The translations under genes and the position numbers were made by a program. 64,000 nt of DNA from Pleurostoma richardsiae. Lineage: Eukaryota > Ascomycota > Sordariomycetes > Calosphaeriales > Pleurostomataceae. Below the pieces are notes generated by a model that had not been told where the DNA came from, ran no database searches, and saw only the letters and a program-made list of their open reading frames with translations. The stretch is taken from the NCBI GenBank assembly GCA_030052745.1, contig JANBVO010000041.1:186001-250000 (forward strand). Reading direction: 5' to 3'. This document shows positions 20,338 through 32,111 of this stretch, piece after piece (position 1 is the first letter of the stretch; the number at the start of each line of letters is the position of its first letter).

Positions 20338-22084
20338 CTATCTGTACTCCTCGACCAAGTCCTGCAAGATGCCATGCTCGGCCAGCGTCTTGATCCACTC
20401 ATGGATAGCTGGTGTGTAGTCCTTCTTCCGACCTCGGAAGCGCGCCTCATCCTCCTCTATCGTCTTGATCTCATCAAAGCACTCTGCTACGATACGCTCC
20501 TGTTCCTTCTCCAGGTTCTGCTGCAGCTCAAGTGCAGACGTCAGGTCAAAGTCTGGCGCGCGTATCCTGGTCTGGAAGGACTCCTCTAGCTGCACCTTCA
20601 AGATATCGTTTTTCTGAATACCCAAGGAGGCCAGTTCGCCTTCGTCGTCGCCGTGGATCCATTTTTTGCCGAGGGTATCGTCAGGGTCTAGCACAACGTT
20701 GGTCGCATGTTCGCGGTGCCGGGCCCAGAAGCCGTCCCAGAGGACGCGCAGTCTTTGTATGTTCCTCGCTAACTCCTGGCGCACAGCCTCAAGGGGGCTT
20801 CTGCAGAGTGCAAGCAGGTTGAATGACAGGTTGTCCTCCTCGTATTGCAGCATTCGAGCCTCAATGATGGGACGGGCAATGGCGGTCCAGTCGCCTTCAA
20901 AAGGACCAAGGCATGACGGCTGTGTCTCAAGGCCGTCGAGCTCCCAGACCTGATCAGCGATAGGAACATATGCAATGAAGTGGAAAGCAGCTTCGCTCTG
21001 GGGTTTCTTTCTGCTGCGCCGGCTGACAGTCCGCTTCTTCTTGTTAGATTCATCAAAGGCGTTCCGCAGCGCTAAGTCCGCATTAAGGAGGTCTAGTCGC
21101 CTATGCAGTTTATGAGTATCTTGGAAAGCAGAAGGAGCAGCCTGGTCGCAAGACATGATAGCGCATACCTAGCGAAGGAATTGTGAATGGTTCGAATGAA
21201 TGAGTTGGCGCTCAATGCATATCCGCGAAGAGGAGGAGTAAGGTGGCGAGTGGAAGACTTGAACTCTTTGAGCTCCTCGCCCAGCTTCAAACCCTCGCCG
21301 TTCATGACGATATTCATCAGAGCTATTGTAGCACATGCATTGTCCGTGGTCTGTAATTCCATGTTAGACGACAAGACCAAGCGCATATGGCTGTTGAGCA
21401 CTGAGTGGTACGTACTTGATTTGCAAACCAGATGTTATCCGGACATCTAGGTCGTTCGCCGTTGCTCTCTTCCTCAGCAACCTGATAGAGGAAGATCAAG
21501 CCAAAGACAGGTTTACTGCAAGAGAACTCGATTAGATACAATACCCTCTTTGCTATATCGCTGTTTAATAGTGTACTCACGGAAGAAAACCTAGCGAACC
21601 CTCGTCAACAGCAAAAAGTTCCTGGATCTTGACATCTCTGACGCCAAGCTGGCGGAGGATCACGTTGAAGAACGACTATTTTGTATCAGAGTGAAATCAA
21701 GGGTTGTTCCTGTGTGATATAACTCACTGGTTCAGACTCGAGCTCGACCCAGCCTTGCCAGTCCTCCCTCTCCTCGTCACGGATAGCAGCAATCGACTCC
21801 TCCAGTAGGTTATCTGGCAGGTGATATTCCTCGGCAGCAGTTGCCGCTTTGCGCGTGGGGTTACGGCGCACAACTTTGATGGATCTCCCCTTGCCCGGTT
21901 TTGTTGGTGTGTGCAATGCCAACTCATCCTCGTCGTCCTCGTCATCATCGTTGTCTATGTAGTAGCGTGTAGCAGGTTTCCGACTTCTGCTTGATCTGCG
22001 AACTTCTGCTGTGTTGTCCTCACGTTCATCTCCATTCACGCCGTTCCCGGCGGTAGGGCCGTCAGGCTCAAGTGATGGAGGCAT
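20338..22084 (-). CDS. Ubiquitin C-terminal hydrolase, UCH37/UCHL5 type (peptidase C12)
   Basis: Five exons: 22084-21728, 21675-21581, 21515-21416, 21350-21169, 21100-20338; 498 aa; four short introns (52-68 nt). The catalytic set is complete: oxyanion Gln184 (IWFANQ), Cys190 (DNACAT), His285 (FHFIAYVP) and Asp300 (WELDGLE). The C-terminal part (about 380-498) is helical and carries the tail typical of UCH37-type enzymes, ending LAEHGILQDLVEEYR, which in relatives contacts partner proteins. The N-terminal 100 residues are an extra disordered region with RRSSRSRKPATRYY followed by an acidic run DDDEDDEDE and basic stretches, suggesting nuclear localisation. Members remove ubiquitin from proteasome- or chromatin-associated substrates. 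It shares the strand with the neighbouring F-box gene, but I see no evidence that they are functionally linked. Confidence 0.93.
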
Positions 22085-23117
22085 TATGAGGGCTTGGGGG
22101 TGAGAGATTGGGAGGTTGTATGTCTAATTCTTTGAGCGAGGATGGGATGTGTGCCGGCAAGCCTGCATGGGCATAAAGGATGAAGAGGGCAAGGTAGACC
22201 TTTTGGGGAGAACAGATACGGTATCGGTCAAGTCGAGATTGATTTTCACGTTGAAAATGACGAGGGTTGAAGCGCTCGAGTGCAGGCGTAGTGAGGTTTG
22301 TCGTTGGGAAGGAAGACGCCGGCCAGCTGCAGCTTCTCAAAACAAACCGTGCCTTGAAAAGAGCGATGCCCAGATGAGAACTCGGGCATCTGCTCACTCA
22401 TTCTGAATCCTCTTTAGTGCCGCATAAATTCCTTCACTCGGATTCCGACTGCTGTTCAGGCGAGGCCGGCGCTTGTATGTATTGTACCAGCGACAGTTCT
22501 CGTGGTTCTAGATGATTGATAATGAAGCTGTGAGATGACGAGCTGGCCACAAAGATTCAGGTCACTGCTTTGAAAGAATTCTTCCACATCTAGAGAAGTA
22601 GGTATGTAATGTAGGTATGTCTCTTGTTAGTTGCCGGCTGCGTAGTGTGTGACAGAAGTCCTTATTGTTCAATCGGCGAGAGCCTCCCCTCAGATTGATG
22701 GGATACGTAGGTACCTAGGTACTGTACCTAGCTGTGTCGAATAACTCTATCGTAGGGTGATTTTAGCTAGTGCAGCGGATTTGACCAATGAAATTTATGC
22801 GCAACGGTAAATACCTCCGCTATACTACTAAACGCACGGCACCTGTGATATTCTACACTGCGCGTCTCGACGTCGCGCTTTTCTTTTTATGTAAAGCATA
22901 GTACCGTGGATGCCTTCATTCTTCACCCACCTTCGCCCATCAGGCTCTCCACGACCGAATTTGCAATGATATAGAGAAGGTAAGAACACAGCAACCTCTA
23001 CCTCCGTCTCTACCTCCATCCATATGATGTTCTTCTCTCTCTAATCCCGACTTCTTATCTAGCATTCCTTTCCACCTCGCCGCTGTCATCATCCTCGTCG
23101 CCTATCCGCGGAATGCC
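22085..23117. promoter_or_regulatory. Divergent promoter between the UCH gene and POM152
   Basis: About 1 kb between divergent genes, hence two promoters. It includes a palindrome-rich stretch near 22709-22732 (aggtacctaggtactgtacct) and a pyrimidine-rich leader before POM152. No gene was seen. Confidence 0.45.
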
Positions 23118-26100
23118 ATGAGTGCTACGCCTCGACGGGTGTCGGGGGCTTACCCTGCAACCCCAGCTACAACAGCGCGAGGGTTCCGAGCCCCGCCCAC
23201 GCCCTCTCCTACTCCAGATCCTCCGGTCTCCAGAAGCTCCCGAAGCTCGACGCAGAGGTCACCCCTTCCTTTAGCTCCCCAGAATAGGGACGCCTCCGCC
23301 CCAACCACCGAACCTCTGATTCCCACGACGATTATAGATGCGCCGACACAACGGTTATACGCCTTTGGGGTCTACGCGGCTCTCTTTGCCTGGAGGCTGT
23401 ACGACTGGGTACAGCTAGTAGACGACAATACCGAGTCTCTGTGGCTCTTCCTGAAATGGGTCGGCATCGACTTCCTCTTCCTCTTTGGTCTCCCCGAGCT
23501 GAGGATACCATGGCTCGAGCTGTCACAGCCGGTAGTGGTGGCGCTCTGCTTCATCCACGCCGTGTTGGACTGGATGCTCATGTTCAACATTCCCGTGCGT
23601 CTGCTCTGTCCTCACCTCTTGGCTTCTAAATTGACTTCCTTAGATCCCCTTTACCGCTTGGCTACTTGGCTTCGTCAGAGTCTTCTACGATCGCGAAGTC
23701 TCCATCTCCGAGCAATATGTTCGCGTCTCTAACATCCTTCATAACTCCTCCTTGATCATGGGAAAGCAGATCATCGATATCCTCCCGGAAGGGTGAGTAC
23801 AACTGTTCTCCTTCAGTCACACACAACTAGCTAACATGACATAGTTCGGCGGTTCTCAACCCCAATGGTGATGCGTTCTGCCTTGGTGGTGATTATGCCA
23901 CGTTGACGATTCCCATTCACTTCAACGCGACGGTTCCTGAAGCCGTCGAACTCATTAGAATAGATCTGGAATCAGGCAATGAAGAAGTCCTGAAGCTCAA
24001 GAAGGGCCAGATTCGCGAAATAGCAAAGTTGGCAAAGAGGCAGGCCGCTGAGACTGACCCTGGCGTTGTCAAGTACGATTACCCGGTCAAAAAGCCCGGT
24101 GCTTATCGCTTGGGGAGGGTCTTGGACGAGTACAAGCTGGAGGTCCAACGCAAGACACAAAACACGTTTGTTGTACCGTGTCCCAAGGCCCGCGTCGCTT
24201 CCTCTCCGTCAGCAGACCGGTGCTTGGGAGATCTCTCCGATCTGTCGCTCGAGGTCGAGGGTACACCGCCGCTCAAAATCGTGTATAGTCGAACGATCAA
24301 TGGGCACGATCGCAGCTTCCATTTCCAGAGCCTTCAGCCAGAGGGTTTCTCCTCTCCCTTGCTCGGATCTCTTCGCACCTCAAGTCTCATTATCCCAGAT
24401 TCAGAAGACATTTCCTGGGCTCGAGCTCAAAAGGTGACAGTGGGCCTCAACGAGTCGATGAACGTTGGAGGCGACTGGCAATACTCTGTGGACGAAGTCC
24501 AAGATGCGTTCGGCAACACAGCGAAGTACGTATCCCCAGCTGATGATCCGGAGTTGCGGCCAAAGCCGAAACATCTCGTCCAAAACTTCTTGGTCAAGGA
24601 GCGGCCAAAGGTCTGGTTCGAAGGCTGTGACTCGCGAAATTCTCTCAAGGTCGCAAAGGGCGAGTCGGCGAAGCTCCCCGTCAGGTTCAATCTCCCGGGC
24701 CGTCGGCCAGAGAGCACGGTACATACCCTCACGTGGCTGTTTTCGCCAGCCGGCACTCTCACTAAAGACGGGGATCATGGCGATGTGGTTTCCATTGGCA
24801 GCTACCAAGCGAAGAACGCCCGCGATCAACCAAAGGTTTCTGCCCCTGGACTCTACACGCTGAAGTCCGTCACCTGTGGAGCGTGTGAAGGCGAGGTCCA
24901 AGAGCCTGTATCATGTTTGATAATTAATCCCCCGGAACCGACCGTTACCGTTCGCTCAGAGCCAATACCCGACACATGCGCCGGCAACTCAGTTGGGCTG
25001 CGCGTGGACCTGGACTTCCTTGGTACCCCGCCGTTCGTTATTAGGTACGACGTAGTCGAAAACGGGGTTGCGACGCGCCAGAGCATTACTGTCTCGGGCA
25101 TGCGACATCAGTTGAACCTCATGCCAACAGTTGCGGGCCATCATAAGTACATATTCAGGGCGCTTGATGACGATATCTACAAGTCGCAGACTCTCAGTGG
25201 ACCTGACATGGTCTTGGAGCAAGACGTGAAGCCCGCGGCCTCTGCTGCCATCCAGTACAAGCCAGGTCAGGGACATCCAGGTATCAGTGCTTGCCTGGAC
25301 GAGGAAGTTGAGGTCGACGTTCTGCTTTATGGTGACGCTCCATTCACATTAGAATGGGAGATTATTCACGATGGCCGTAGGAGATCCTCCAAGGTCTCAG
25401 ACATCGCAGACAACAGATACACCATCAGGACGGACCCTCTCGCACAAGGCGGAGAGTACACGCTGGCTCTCACAAGCATCCAGGACAGGTCTGGTTGCCG
25501 CATTTTCCTGGCAAAAGACACGAAAATAACAGTGAGACGCCAACGGCCTCGAGCAGCTTTCGGATTAATCGATGGCAAGCAACGTACCCTGATCAGGGAA
25601 GGTGACAGGGCACGTCTTCCCTTGCGGCTCAGCGGAGAGGGCCCTTGGAAGGTTGCCTACAAAAACCTCGATCATGACTCCGAGAACCTCGTTCGTGATA
25701 CTGTCGTTTCTGAAAATGGGCAGCTGATCGTGGGCAGCCGCGGGAGATATGAACTCGTGGACGTGTTCGACAAGCAATGTCCCGGATCTGTTGATCCTCG
25801 GGCATCTACGTTCGAGGTTGACTGGTATCCTCGCCCCGAGCTCATGTTGGTGCAGACCGACAGCATCTCTCAACAAAGCCAGAAATTCGTCAAACAGGAC
25901 GTTTGTGAGGGAGATATCGACGGGTTTGAGATTGGCCTCAAGGGTAAGCCATCCAAAGAATGCTGTTCAATGCAACGACTAATTCATCTAGGATCTGCCC
26001 CTTACCACGTTGAATACGAGGTCCGCCACAAACCCGCCCAGGGCCAAGGTTCGATCAGCCGGAAAGACTTCGATGCCGCCCTTGGGAAAGCATCAATCCA

Positions 26101-27103
26101 GATGGACACGTCCAGGGCTGGTCTCTACACCTACAACTTCTACTCTCTTTCTGATTATCTCTACGAGCCGAAAAGGGGCTCCTTCAAACCCGTGGTCCTA
26201 GAGCAAAGAGTTAATGCGAAGCCCTCTGCTGCGTTTGTCAAGCCTGGGCAGTCTTTCAAGTACTGCACGTCGGAGCAGGACAACGAGGACACGATCCCCA
26301 TCACTCTGAAAGGTGTCGCTCCATTTTACGTCGAGATCGAGATCAAGCACCAGAGTGGCTCCAGCCCGGAAACATACCGGATTCCCTCAATCGACTCGAA
26401 CACATACGGCCTCCAGATCCCTCGTCAGTACCTGAAGCTTGGCACGCAGCAAATCCGGATCCGGAAGGTCAGGGACTCCCGGGGTTGTCAGCAGAAACTC
26501 GAGACAGGCGGTCCATCTGTCCAGATTCACCTCTTTGACGTGCCCGCCATCTATCCCCTCGAAACGCGGACTGATTACTGCGTGGGCGAGCGTATCGCTT
26601 ACACGCTCTCGGGCACACCTCCCTTCGACGTGTGGTACTCGTTTGATGGCGCCCATCGTAAGGCGAAGTCGCAGACAACTAACTTCCGGCGCATCGCCGA
26701 GGCACCTGGCGAGTTCACTATTACGACCATCTCGGACAAGGCGAGCGAGTGCCGCGCGGCTGTCAACCTGACCAAGACGATCCACCCGATGCCCAGCGTC
26801 CGAATCTCTAAGGGGAAGGAGGAGCGGGTGTCGATCCACGAGGGCGGCGAGGTGGATATTATTTTCGAGTTCTGGGGGACGCCGCCCTTCGAGTTTACGT
26901 ATACGCGCAGCAGCAACGCGAAGAAGGGCCAGCGGTCACAGGTGCTCGAGACACGCCACGACGTGTCGTATGAGCACAACAAGGTCATCCGCGCCAGCCA
27001 AGAAGGCACGTACGAGGTCGTGGCCATCAAGGACAGGTACTGCGCCTTTTCAACGCAGAATATCGAGGCCAAGGAAGGCAGCCAGAAGCTGCTGAAGTAT
27101 TAG
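23118..27103 (+). CDS. POM152: Nuclear pore membrane protein POM152
   Basis: Four exons: 23118-23594, 23644-23792, 23845-25943, 25992-27103; 1278 aa, the usual length in filamentous fungi. POM152 forms the lumenal ring of the nuclear pore. The N-terminal 75 residues are Ser/Pro/Thr-rich and face the pore. Hydrophobic segments follow at about 80-101, 108-126 and 137-158. The rest is lumenal and built of repeated Ig-like domains, each seen as a GxPPF-type turn (for example [36 protein letters not shown]) before a strand. The conserved [17 protein letters not shown] and [19 protein letters not shown] sit over introns 1 and 2. Intron 3 (25944-25991) is only 48 nt, in frame and free of stops, so retention would add 16 residues inside an Ig repeat. 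Confidence 0.95.
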
Positions 27104-27723
27104 GGTATGATGGGACCAGATAGGGGGTTCGGAGGAAACAGGGGAAAATGAATGGCATAAGCATGGCGTTTTTTGTGGTCTTTTTTTGTAGCTTCCTGAC
27201 AGGCATACGGGTCTAGTTAAGTCATCCATCATCTCTTACATGCTGAACTTGTGCTGGATGGCTGGATCGTGCTATTCTCCTCGGCTCATGAATGGCCCTT
27301 TTCCTTGCCCAACTGCTTGCGTACGTAGCATTCACTTACAAGCAGCACATCTTGCTCGATCTCTCGATACTTTGGCCTCAGACGGCTTATCGCAGCATAT
27401 CGGCAAAGGAGGACTCCCGAGGAAGCTTTAGCTTTAGTCACCTGTAGGTGCTCTGCCTAGAAAGACTGCTTTCCGAGCTTCGATAGAGTCAGGTCCCGGT
27501 TCAGCGAGGCTAGGCCGAGCCGATAGATTACCGTCCGCGAGGAAAGAACACTGCTTAGGCGTGCTTTCCCAACGTCAGAGATGCCAATTCTCGATCTGCA
27601 TCGTCAACCCCAGGCGTCTATGTGGTAGACAACTCCAGTCTGTCCTGTCGGCAACACGCTCACCTAAGCAGCTAGCACCTCCGTGCATCCTACCCGACAT
27701 TAGCCATAACCCTTCCACCAACT
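27104..27723. other. Intergenic region after POM152
   Basis: About 620 bases with the POM152 3' UTR (a T-rich stretch at 27169-27188) and the upstream region of the small broken ORF. Nothing else recognisable. Confidence 0.4.
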
Positions 27724-28059
27724 ATGTGCCTATCCCTACAACCTCAACCTGCCTTACCCTATCCCGGCGGCCCCCCTCCCCTACAGTATCCCCACCACCC
27801 GCGCTGCCTTCCGCCGCGCCCACCCCACCGGCCGCCGCACCAGCGCCGCTGGGAGCGCCGCTAGGAGCAGGGCGACGAGCACAAGCGGACGACAGTCGAC
27901 CGGCGCGTTAACACGGTCCTCGAGCTGCGGCCCTGCGAGCGGCATCGCGATTTCTGGGCCGGGCGGCGACGGGAGAAGCCTGCCGAGGGGTGCCCGGACT
28001 GCGTGAGGGTCGTCGTAAGGCACACGGATCATGAGACGAGGGTCGTGCGGGAAGTCTGA
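27724..28059 (+). pseudogene. Small Cys-containing protein gene interrupted by one TAG
   Basis: One frame from ATG 27724 to TGA 28057-28059 covers 111 codons with a single internal TAG at 27862-27864. The first part is Pro/His-rich (MCLSLQPQPALPYPGG...). The second part is strongly protein-like: EQGDEHKRTTVDRRVNTVLE, then RPCERHRDFW and EGCPDCVRVVV, with two CxxC-like Cys pairs, ending TRVVREV. Codon use is GC-rich like neighbouring genes. The stop would be a glutamine codon (CAG) but for one C-to-T change. I do not recognise the family; small Cys/His-containing proteins beginning MC are common in Sordariomycetes. A short intron ending at ..CGCTAG is formally possible but lacks a pyrimidine tract and branch site. 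Alternatives are a real shorter protein or a base error in the assembly. Confidence 0.4.
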
Positions 28060-31000
28060 GCGGCTACTGGAGAGGGACACCACGGGAAATGTAGGCGCGG
28101 GCATCTGTTTCTCCCGCGTTTCTGTGCCTGGCCATCCGAGCATCGATACCCCACTGTCAGGTGAGGATGCTAGCCTCGACTTCCTTGACCCTAGAACAAA
28201 CAGGAAGTGGATGATAGCCGGAAGTTCACGGGTTTATACTTGCAAAGCATGCTCCTGAGCTAGCTCCAGAGATGCCAGAGACAAGGAATGGCATCTAGTG
28301 ATGCGAGCGGGAAGTGAAGGAGGTATCTAGGCCGAATGATGGGGATATTCAGGCTCGCAGTCCATAAAGGGAGAAGTCTGCCATGTGTCGGCGAGCACGT
28401 ACGTACGTCACCTCTGCTCCCCTCAAGTGCTTGTCATGGACGTCCTCCCTTCAGCCTTCAGATAGTATAACTCCAATGTCGAACTCGAGCGACTCCACCT
28501 GTGGAGAGAGGCGTTAGTGCAAAGCGTTTGTCGACAACTCTTCTTTCCAACCTCTTCGCTAGATAAAGTAAGGCAAGGGGACACAAACGGAGGGAGAAGG
28601 ACATAGACTATGCGTCTCTATCTCCTCGCCACGCTAGAAGACTTCAAAGGGATTCTCTCGAAGCGATTCTGAAGGTGACGTCGGTGATTCACGGAGGAGA
28701 CGGCGAAGAGCAGCCTTAGTTGCGGTGGATGGGACGTCGAGCTCCGCAGCCAGCATCACCGTCAATCACTCCGCAATCATCCCTTGCTTCGCTCTCTCTG
28801 GTCTTGCTCTATTCAGGGTCCTAGGCGGCGTGGTGCCCCTGCGTGGGCAAGCGCCAACCACAGACCACACGCCGGAGGCCATTCCGGTGTGGGCATCGTG
28901 CAGGTACCGTCGGCAAGTCAGCCTCCCGCAGGAGTCCGGCGATGCCCTGGCTTCGGAAAACACTTCTAGAAGGGAGGGCGAGCTCCGCGCAGGGGGGACA
29001 CTCTGACAGCGGAGGGTCTCGTGTCTCAGAGCCACGCGGGGCTGGGGATCACAGGGTCGAAAGAAAATGCCATCTCTGGAAAGTGCCGAATGGCGAGGGC
29101 ATTCCTGCCGTAGACGCCGTTCCGGCTGGGCATACCACGGCGACATGGCCAGGTTGGGCGAATGTGGTCCCCCGTTGCTAGTGCCGCTGCCACATGCCAA
29201 CGTCTGCCGCAACTGACAGTTGACAGACTGCTGTGCTCGGGAGCGGCGTCGATGCTGCGGCGACCTCCGGGACATGGCAACGGGCCAGACACGGCCCGCT
29301 CGAGCCAGCTCGGCTGTCAGCCAGGAGATCTCGGGGAGTCCTCCGGTTCCGCCACTTTGTGGGGATGGACAGACCCTGTACCATAGACACGCAGCCGTCG
29401 GGAACACAAAGCCTGGCTCCGCACGTGTGGAATTCAGTAGTCGTCTCTACGTAGCATTGCATATCAATCAATGGGGCTCTTGACATTCTTATCCAATGTT
29501 TATTGTTTACTTCTCCTTGCCTGATTGAGGTCGCCTGCCGCAAATATCTCGAGATGGTGGCTCTCTCTACTTACACAGTACGGAGCCACCGTTGCGGCTC
29601 CTCGAGGTCCCGTCGTATTAGTGGTCCTCTGGTCTACCGATGGCGTACGGGCACGGGTAGGGCATTCTGCACCGACTCCTGAGGGGTACTGCACTGCTAA
29701 GAAAGGTGGCTTTCGGCTGGGACCCCGTAACGATGAGGGCTCGATGCGATCCAGTGGCCCTTAAATGGTGCAATCCGGATAAAGTAAGGATGAGCACCCG
29801 GGAGCGCAGATGACTTGTCTCTGACCCCCCCCTAACATCGCAGACCGGGAAAGCGGCTATCAATGTCGATCGGCACTCAGAAACCCCTGGGCGAGGCGAA
29901 AAAACTGAACGCCACTGTTTCGCTCAGAGGCACGATGGAGGAGGTGCACCGTGTCCACGCACGGTACGAGGTAAATCCTTAGTGGCGCGCACGATTCGCG
30001 ATGCTTCAACACGACCGAATGTTTCTTTCCACTTGTTGTTGACAACTTGACAGCGGGAAGCAAAGACCCTCGAGCTTCTGAGATTACGGGTCTCTAGCTC
30101 TCAGTTAGTGGGTCGTGAGAAAGGGAATGGCAAGACACAACATAATTGAGGCAGATGAGGAACGCAACGAAACGAGTGACGACGGTTGGCAGTCGCAGTC
30201 AGCCAGTCTCCCTCGTCTAAACGTTCGTAAGCTCCCGGCCGGTGGTCGAGGAGAAGGTTCAACTAGCTCAAGACTTGGGCCGAACGACTTCGCTGCCTCT
30301 CTCTTGGACCTGATTCAGTCGCGTGCATGCGGCCACAGGGACCAGTCAATTGCTTCTATCACGGAGAAGGCTGTAATCGGAGCTACCGCCGACATATGGG
30401 CTCGAGCTGTGAGACACATGGCTATCCAGACTCTTGAGGGCCCGACAGAGAGGGTCGAGACTCCAGGGCGACCCTCCTAGACTACGGTACTAGACTGAGG
30501 TAGAATGTTTGGTTTTCTTCCCTATTCGGTCGTCACCAGCCGTGCCTAGACTAGAACTGCTTAGTTGCAGAGCGTGTCTGTCAGAATCGGGCAGGTACCT
30601 GTCTGCTTTGGACCGACGGGAGGCACGGAGGCAGGGAGGCCATCGTCAACAATCGTAGCCTCTCTCTAGTGTAGCTTGCTGGCTGGCCTAGGGGCAAGCG
30701 GCTGCGACACTGGGATCGGTCGTCATGCTGCCGGGGCCGGCAGAGCAGACTGCAGACTGCAGAGAGCGGCAGAGCGGCTGGGAGGGAGTGCGCACTGTGC
30801 TGCTTTCAGCTTCGATCTCTAGGTCGAGAGGCAGCGGGGGGGAAGGGTGTAGTGAGGCCGATCATCGTCGCGTGTTGCCTCAAGAAGCAAAGACGAGAAT
30901 TTGGCGGTCGCACATTGGCACATTTTGGCACACAGGTCGTGGATCGATCCATCCGGTCTGCCAGTCAGTCCAGCAGTCAAGCGCCAGCACCAGCGTTAGA

Positions 31001-32111
31001 AGCACCAGGAATCTCTAGAGGGCACCCGGCGCGGCGTCGGACCCCACCTCAACCCCTGCTCGCGTCTGCTGCGCTAACGCATCTACATTTCAAATACCCC
31101 CTTTTTCGAGCGTCTCCCGCGGGCGTGCGAGGTATCGAGATGTCCTGCCCCCTAGGGTACCTCGAGTCCCGTGCAGTCAACGCATCCCGTCCTCGAGGGC
31201 TTGGTAAGGACAGGTACCCCTGCAGTACATTCGCGGATGGGAAATACGAAGACGGTTACGGATCTTGCCAAGTAGACCCAAGTACCGCCGCACATCGACC
31301 GCCCGCCGGCGTCTCCTCCACTCCCATTGCGAGAAAACAGTTGAGAAGCCCTGCTTCGTCCTCTTGCTCTGCAGTCAAACTGCAGCGCTTGCTTGGCTCT
31401 GCTCTGCTCTCCGGGTCTAAACTGCACGCCTCTCCACTCCCGCTCCACCGCCGTCGCCGCCGCCCGCGAGTTGTGCATTTCTCTCGATTCTCGCTCTGCT
31501 AGCCGTGTCCCGCCCTCGGCCACCACGCACCTTCGTTTTCTCTCCCTTCTCCCTCGCCCTGCGCTACCAGCATCCTTCGAAACGCATTCCGGACCCCGAC
31601 AAGACCCTCGAGCATTCCCGCCCACGAACCCCTCACAAAGCGTTGCCATATCCAGGGGCACCCTCGCCTTCGAACACGCCCGTCCGTCATATCCATATCC
31701 ACTCCTCCTGCCTGCTGGGGCGGCGATATTATAGACCGTCGCGATTCGTCGTCTCCTCACTTACTTTGCGTCGGCGATTTCTTGACTCTTGACATCGTCG
31801 CAACCCCGTTGCAGGCCTTGTGACTCGGTCTCTTGTCGCCCACTGTCGCCCACTGTCGCAGACGCAACACATACACGCCCTCGACTACCTGATAACCCTT
31901 CCGGGTGCGAGCCTCGCTTGAACACCGGTGCTGCGAAGCTCTTGGGGAGCTGGGAAGTCTCGCTGCGACCAAGATATCGCTGAGCAGAGGCGGGGTCGCA
32001 TTTTGGCGATCGCCACAGCCAGCGGCCGAATACCGTGCCCCAACCGGGACATGATTGCAGAGTGTCGGATTGTTCCTTTCATCTCTACATAAGCCCTTCA
32101 CCGGCATCATC
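28060..32111. promoter_or_regulatory. Long non-coding region upstream of the Skn7-like gene
   Basis: About 4 kb. The last 900 bases (31300-32111) are rich in ctc/ccg/tcg pyrimidine tracts, as in long fungal 5' leaders, and probably include the promoter and leader of the Skn7-like gene. ORFs at 28725-29407, 30115-30480 (117 aa from ATG 30127) and 30852-31760 have no recognisable domain and overlap one another on both strands. They look like chance frames in GC-rich DNA. No RNA gene was seen. Confidence 0.45.

Noticed and set aside
17400-22084. F-box gene and UCH deubiquitinase side by side as a functional pair
   Set aside because: Both act in ubiquitin pathways but have separate promoters about 600 bases apart, and nothing in the sequence links them; adjacency may be chance.
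28766-29407. 213-codon minus-strand ORF
   Set aside because: It begins with TTG and has Ser/Arg/Pro-rich chance composition, with overlapping open frames on the other strand.
30127-30480. 117-codon plus-strand ORF starting MARHNIIEADEERNE
   Set aside because: Some coding-like look, but no domain, no splice evidence and isolated position; not enough to call a gene.
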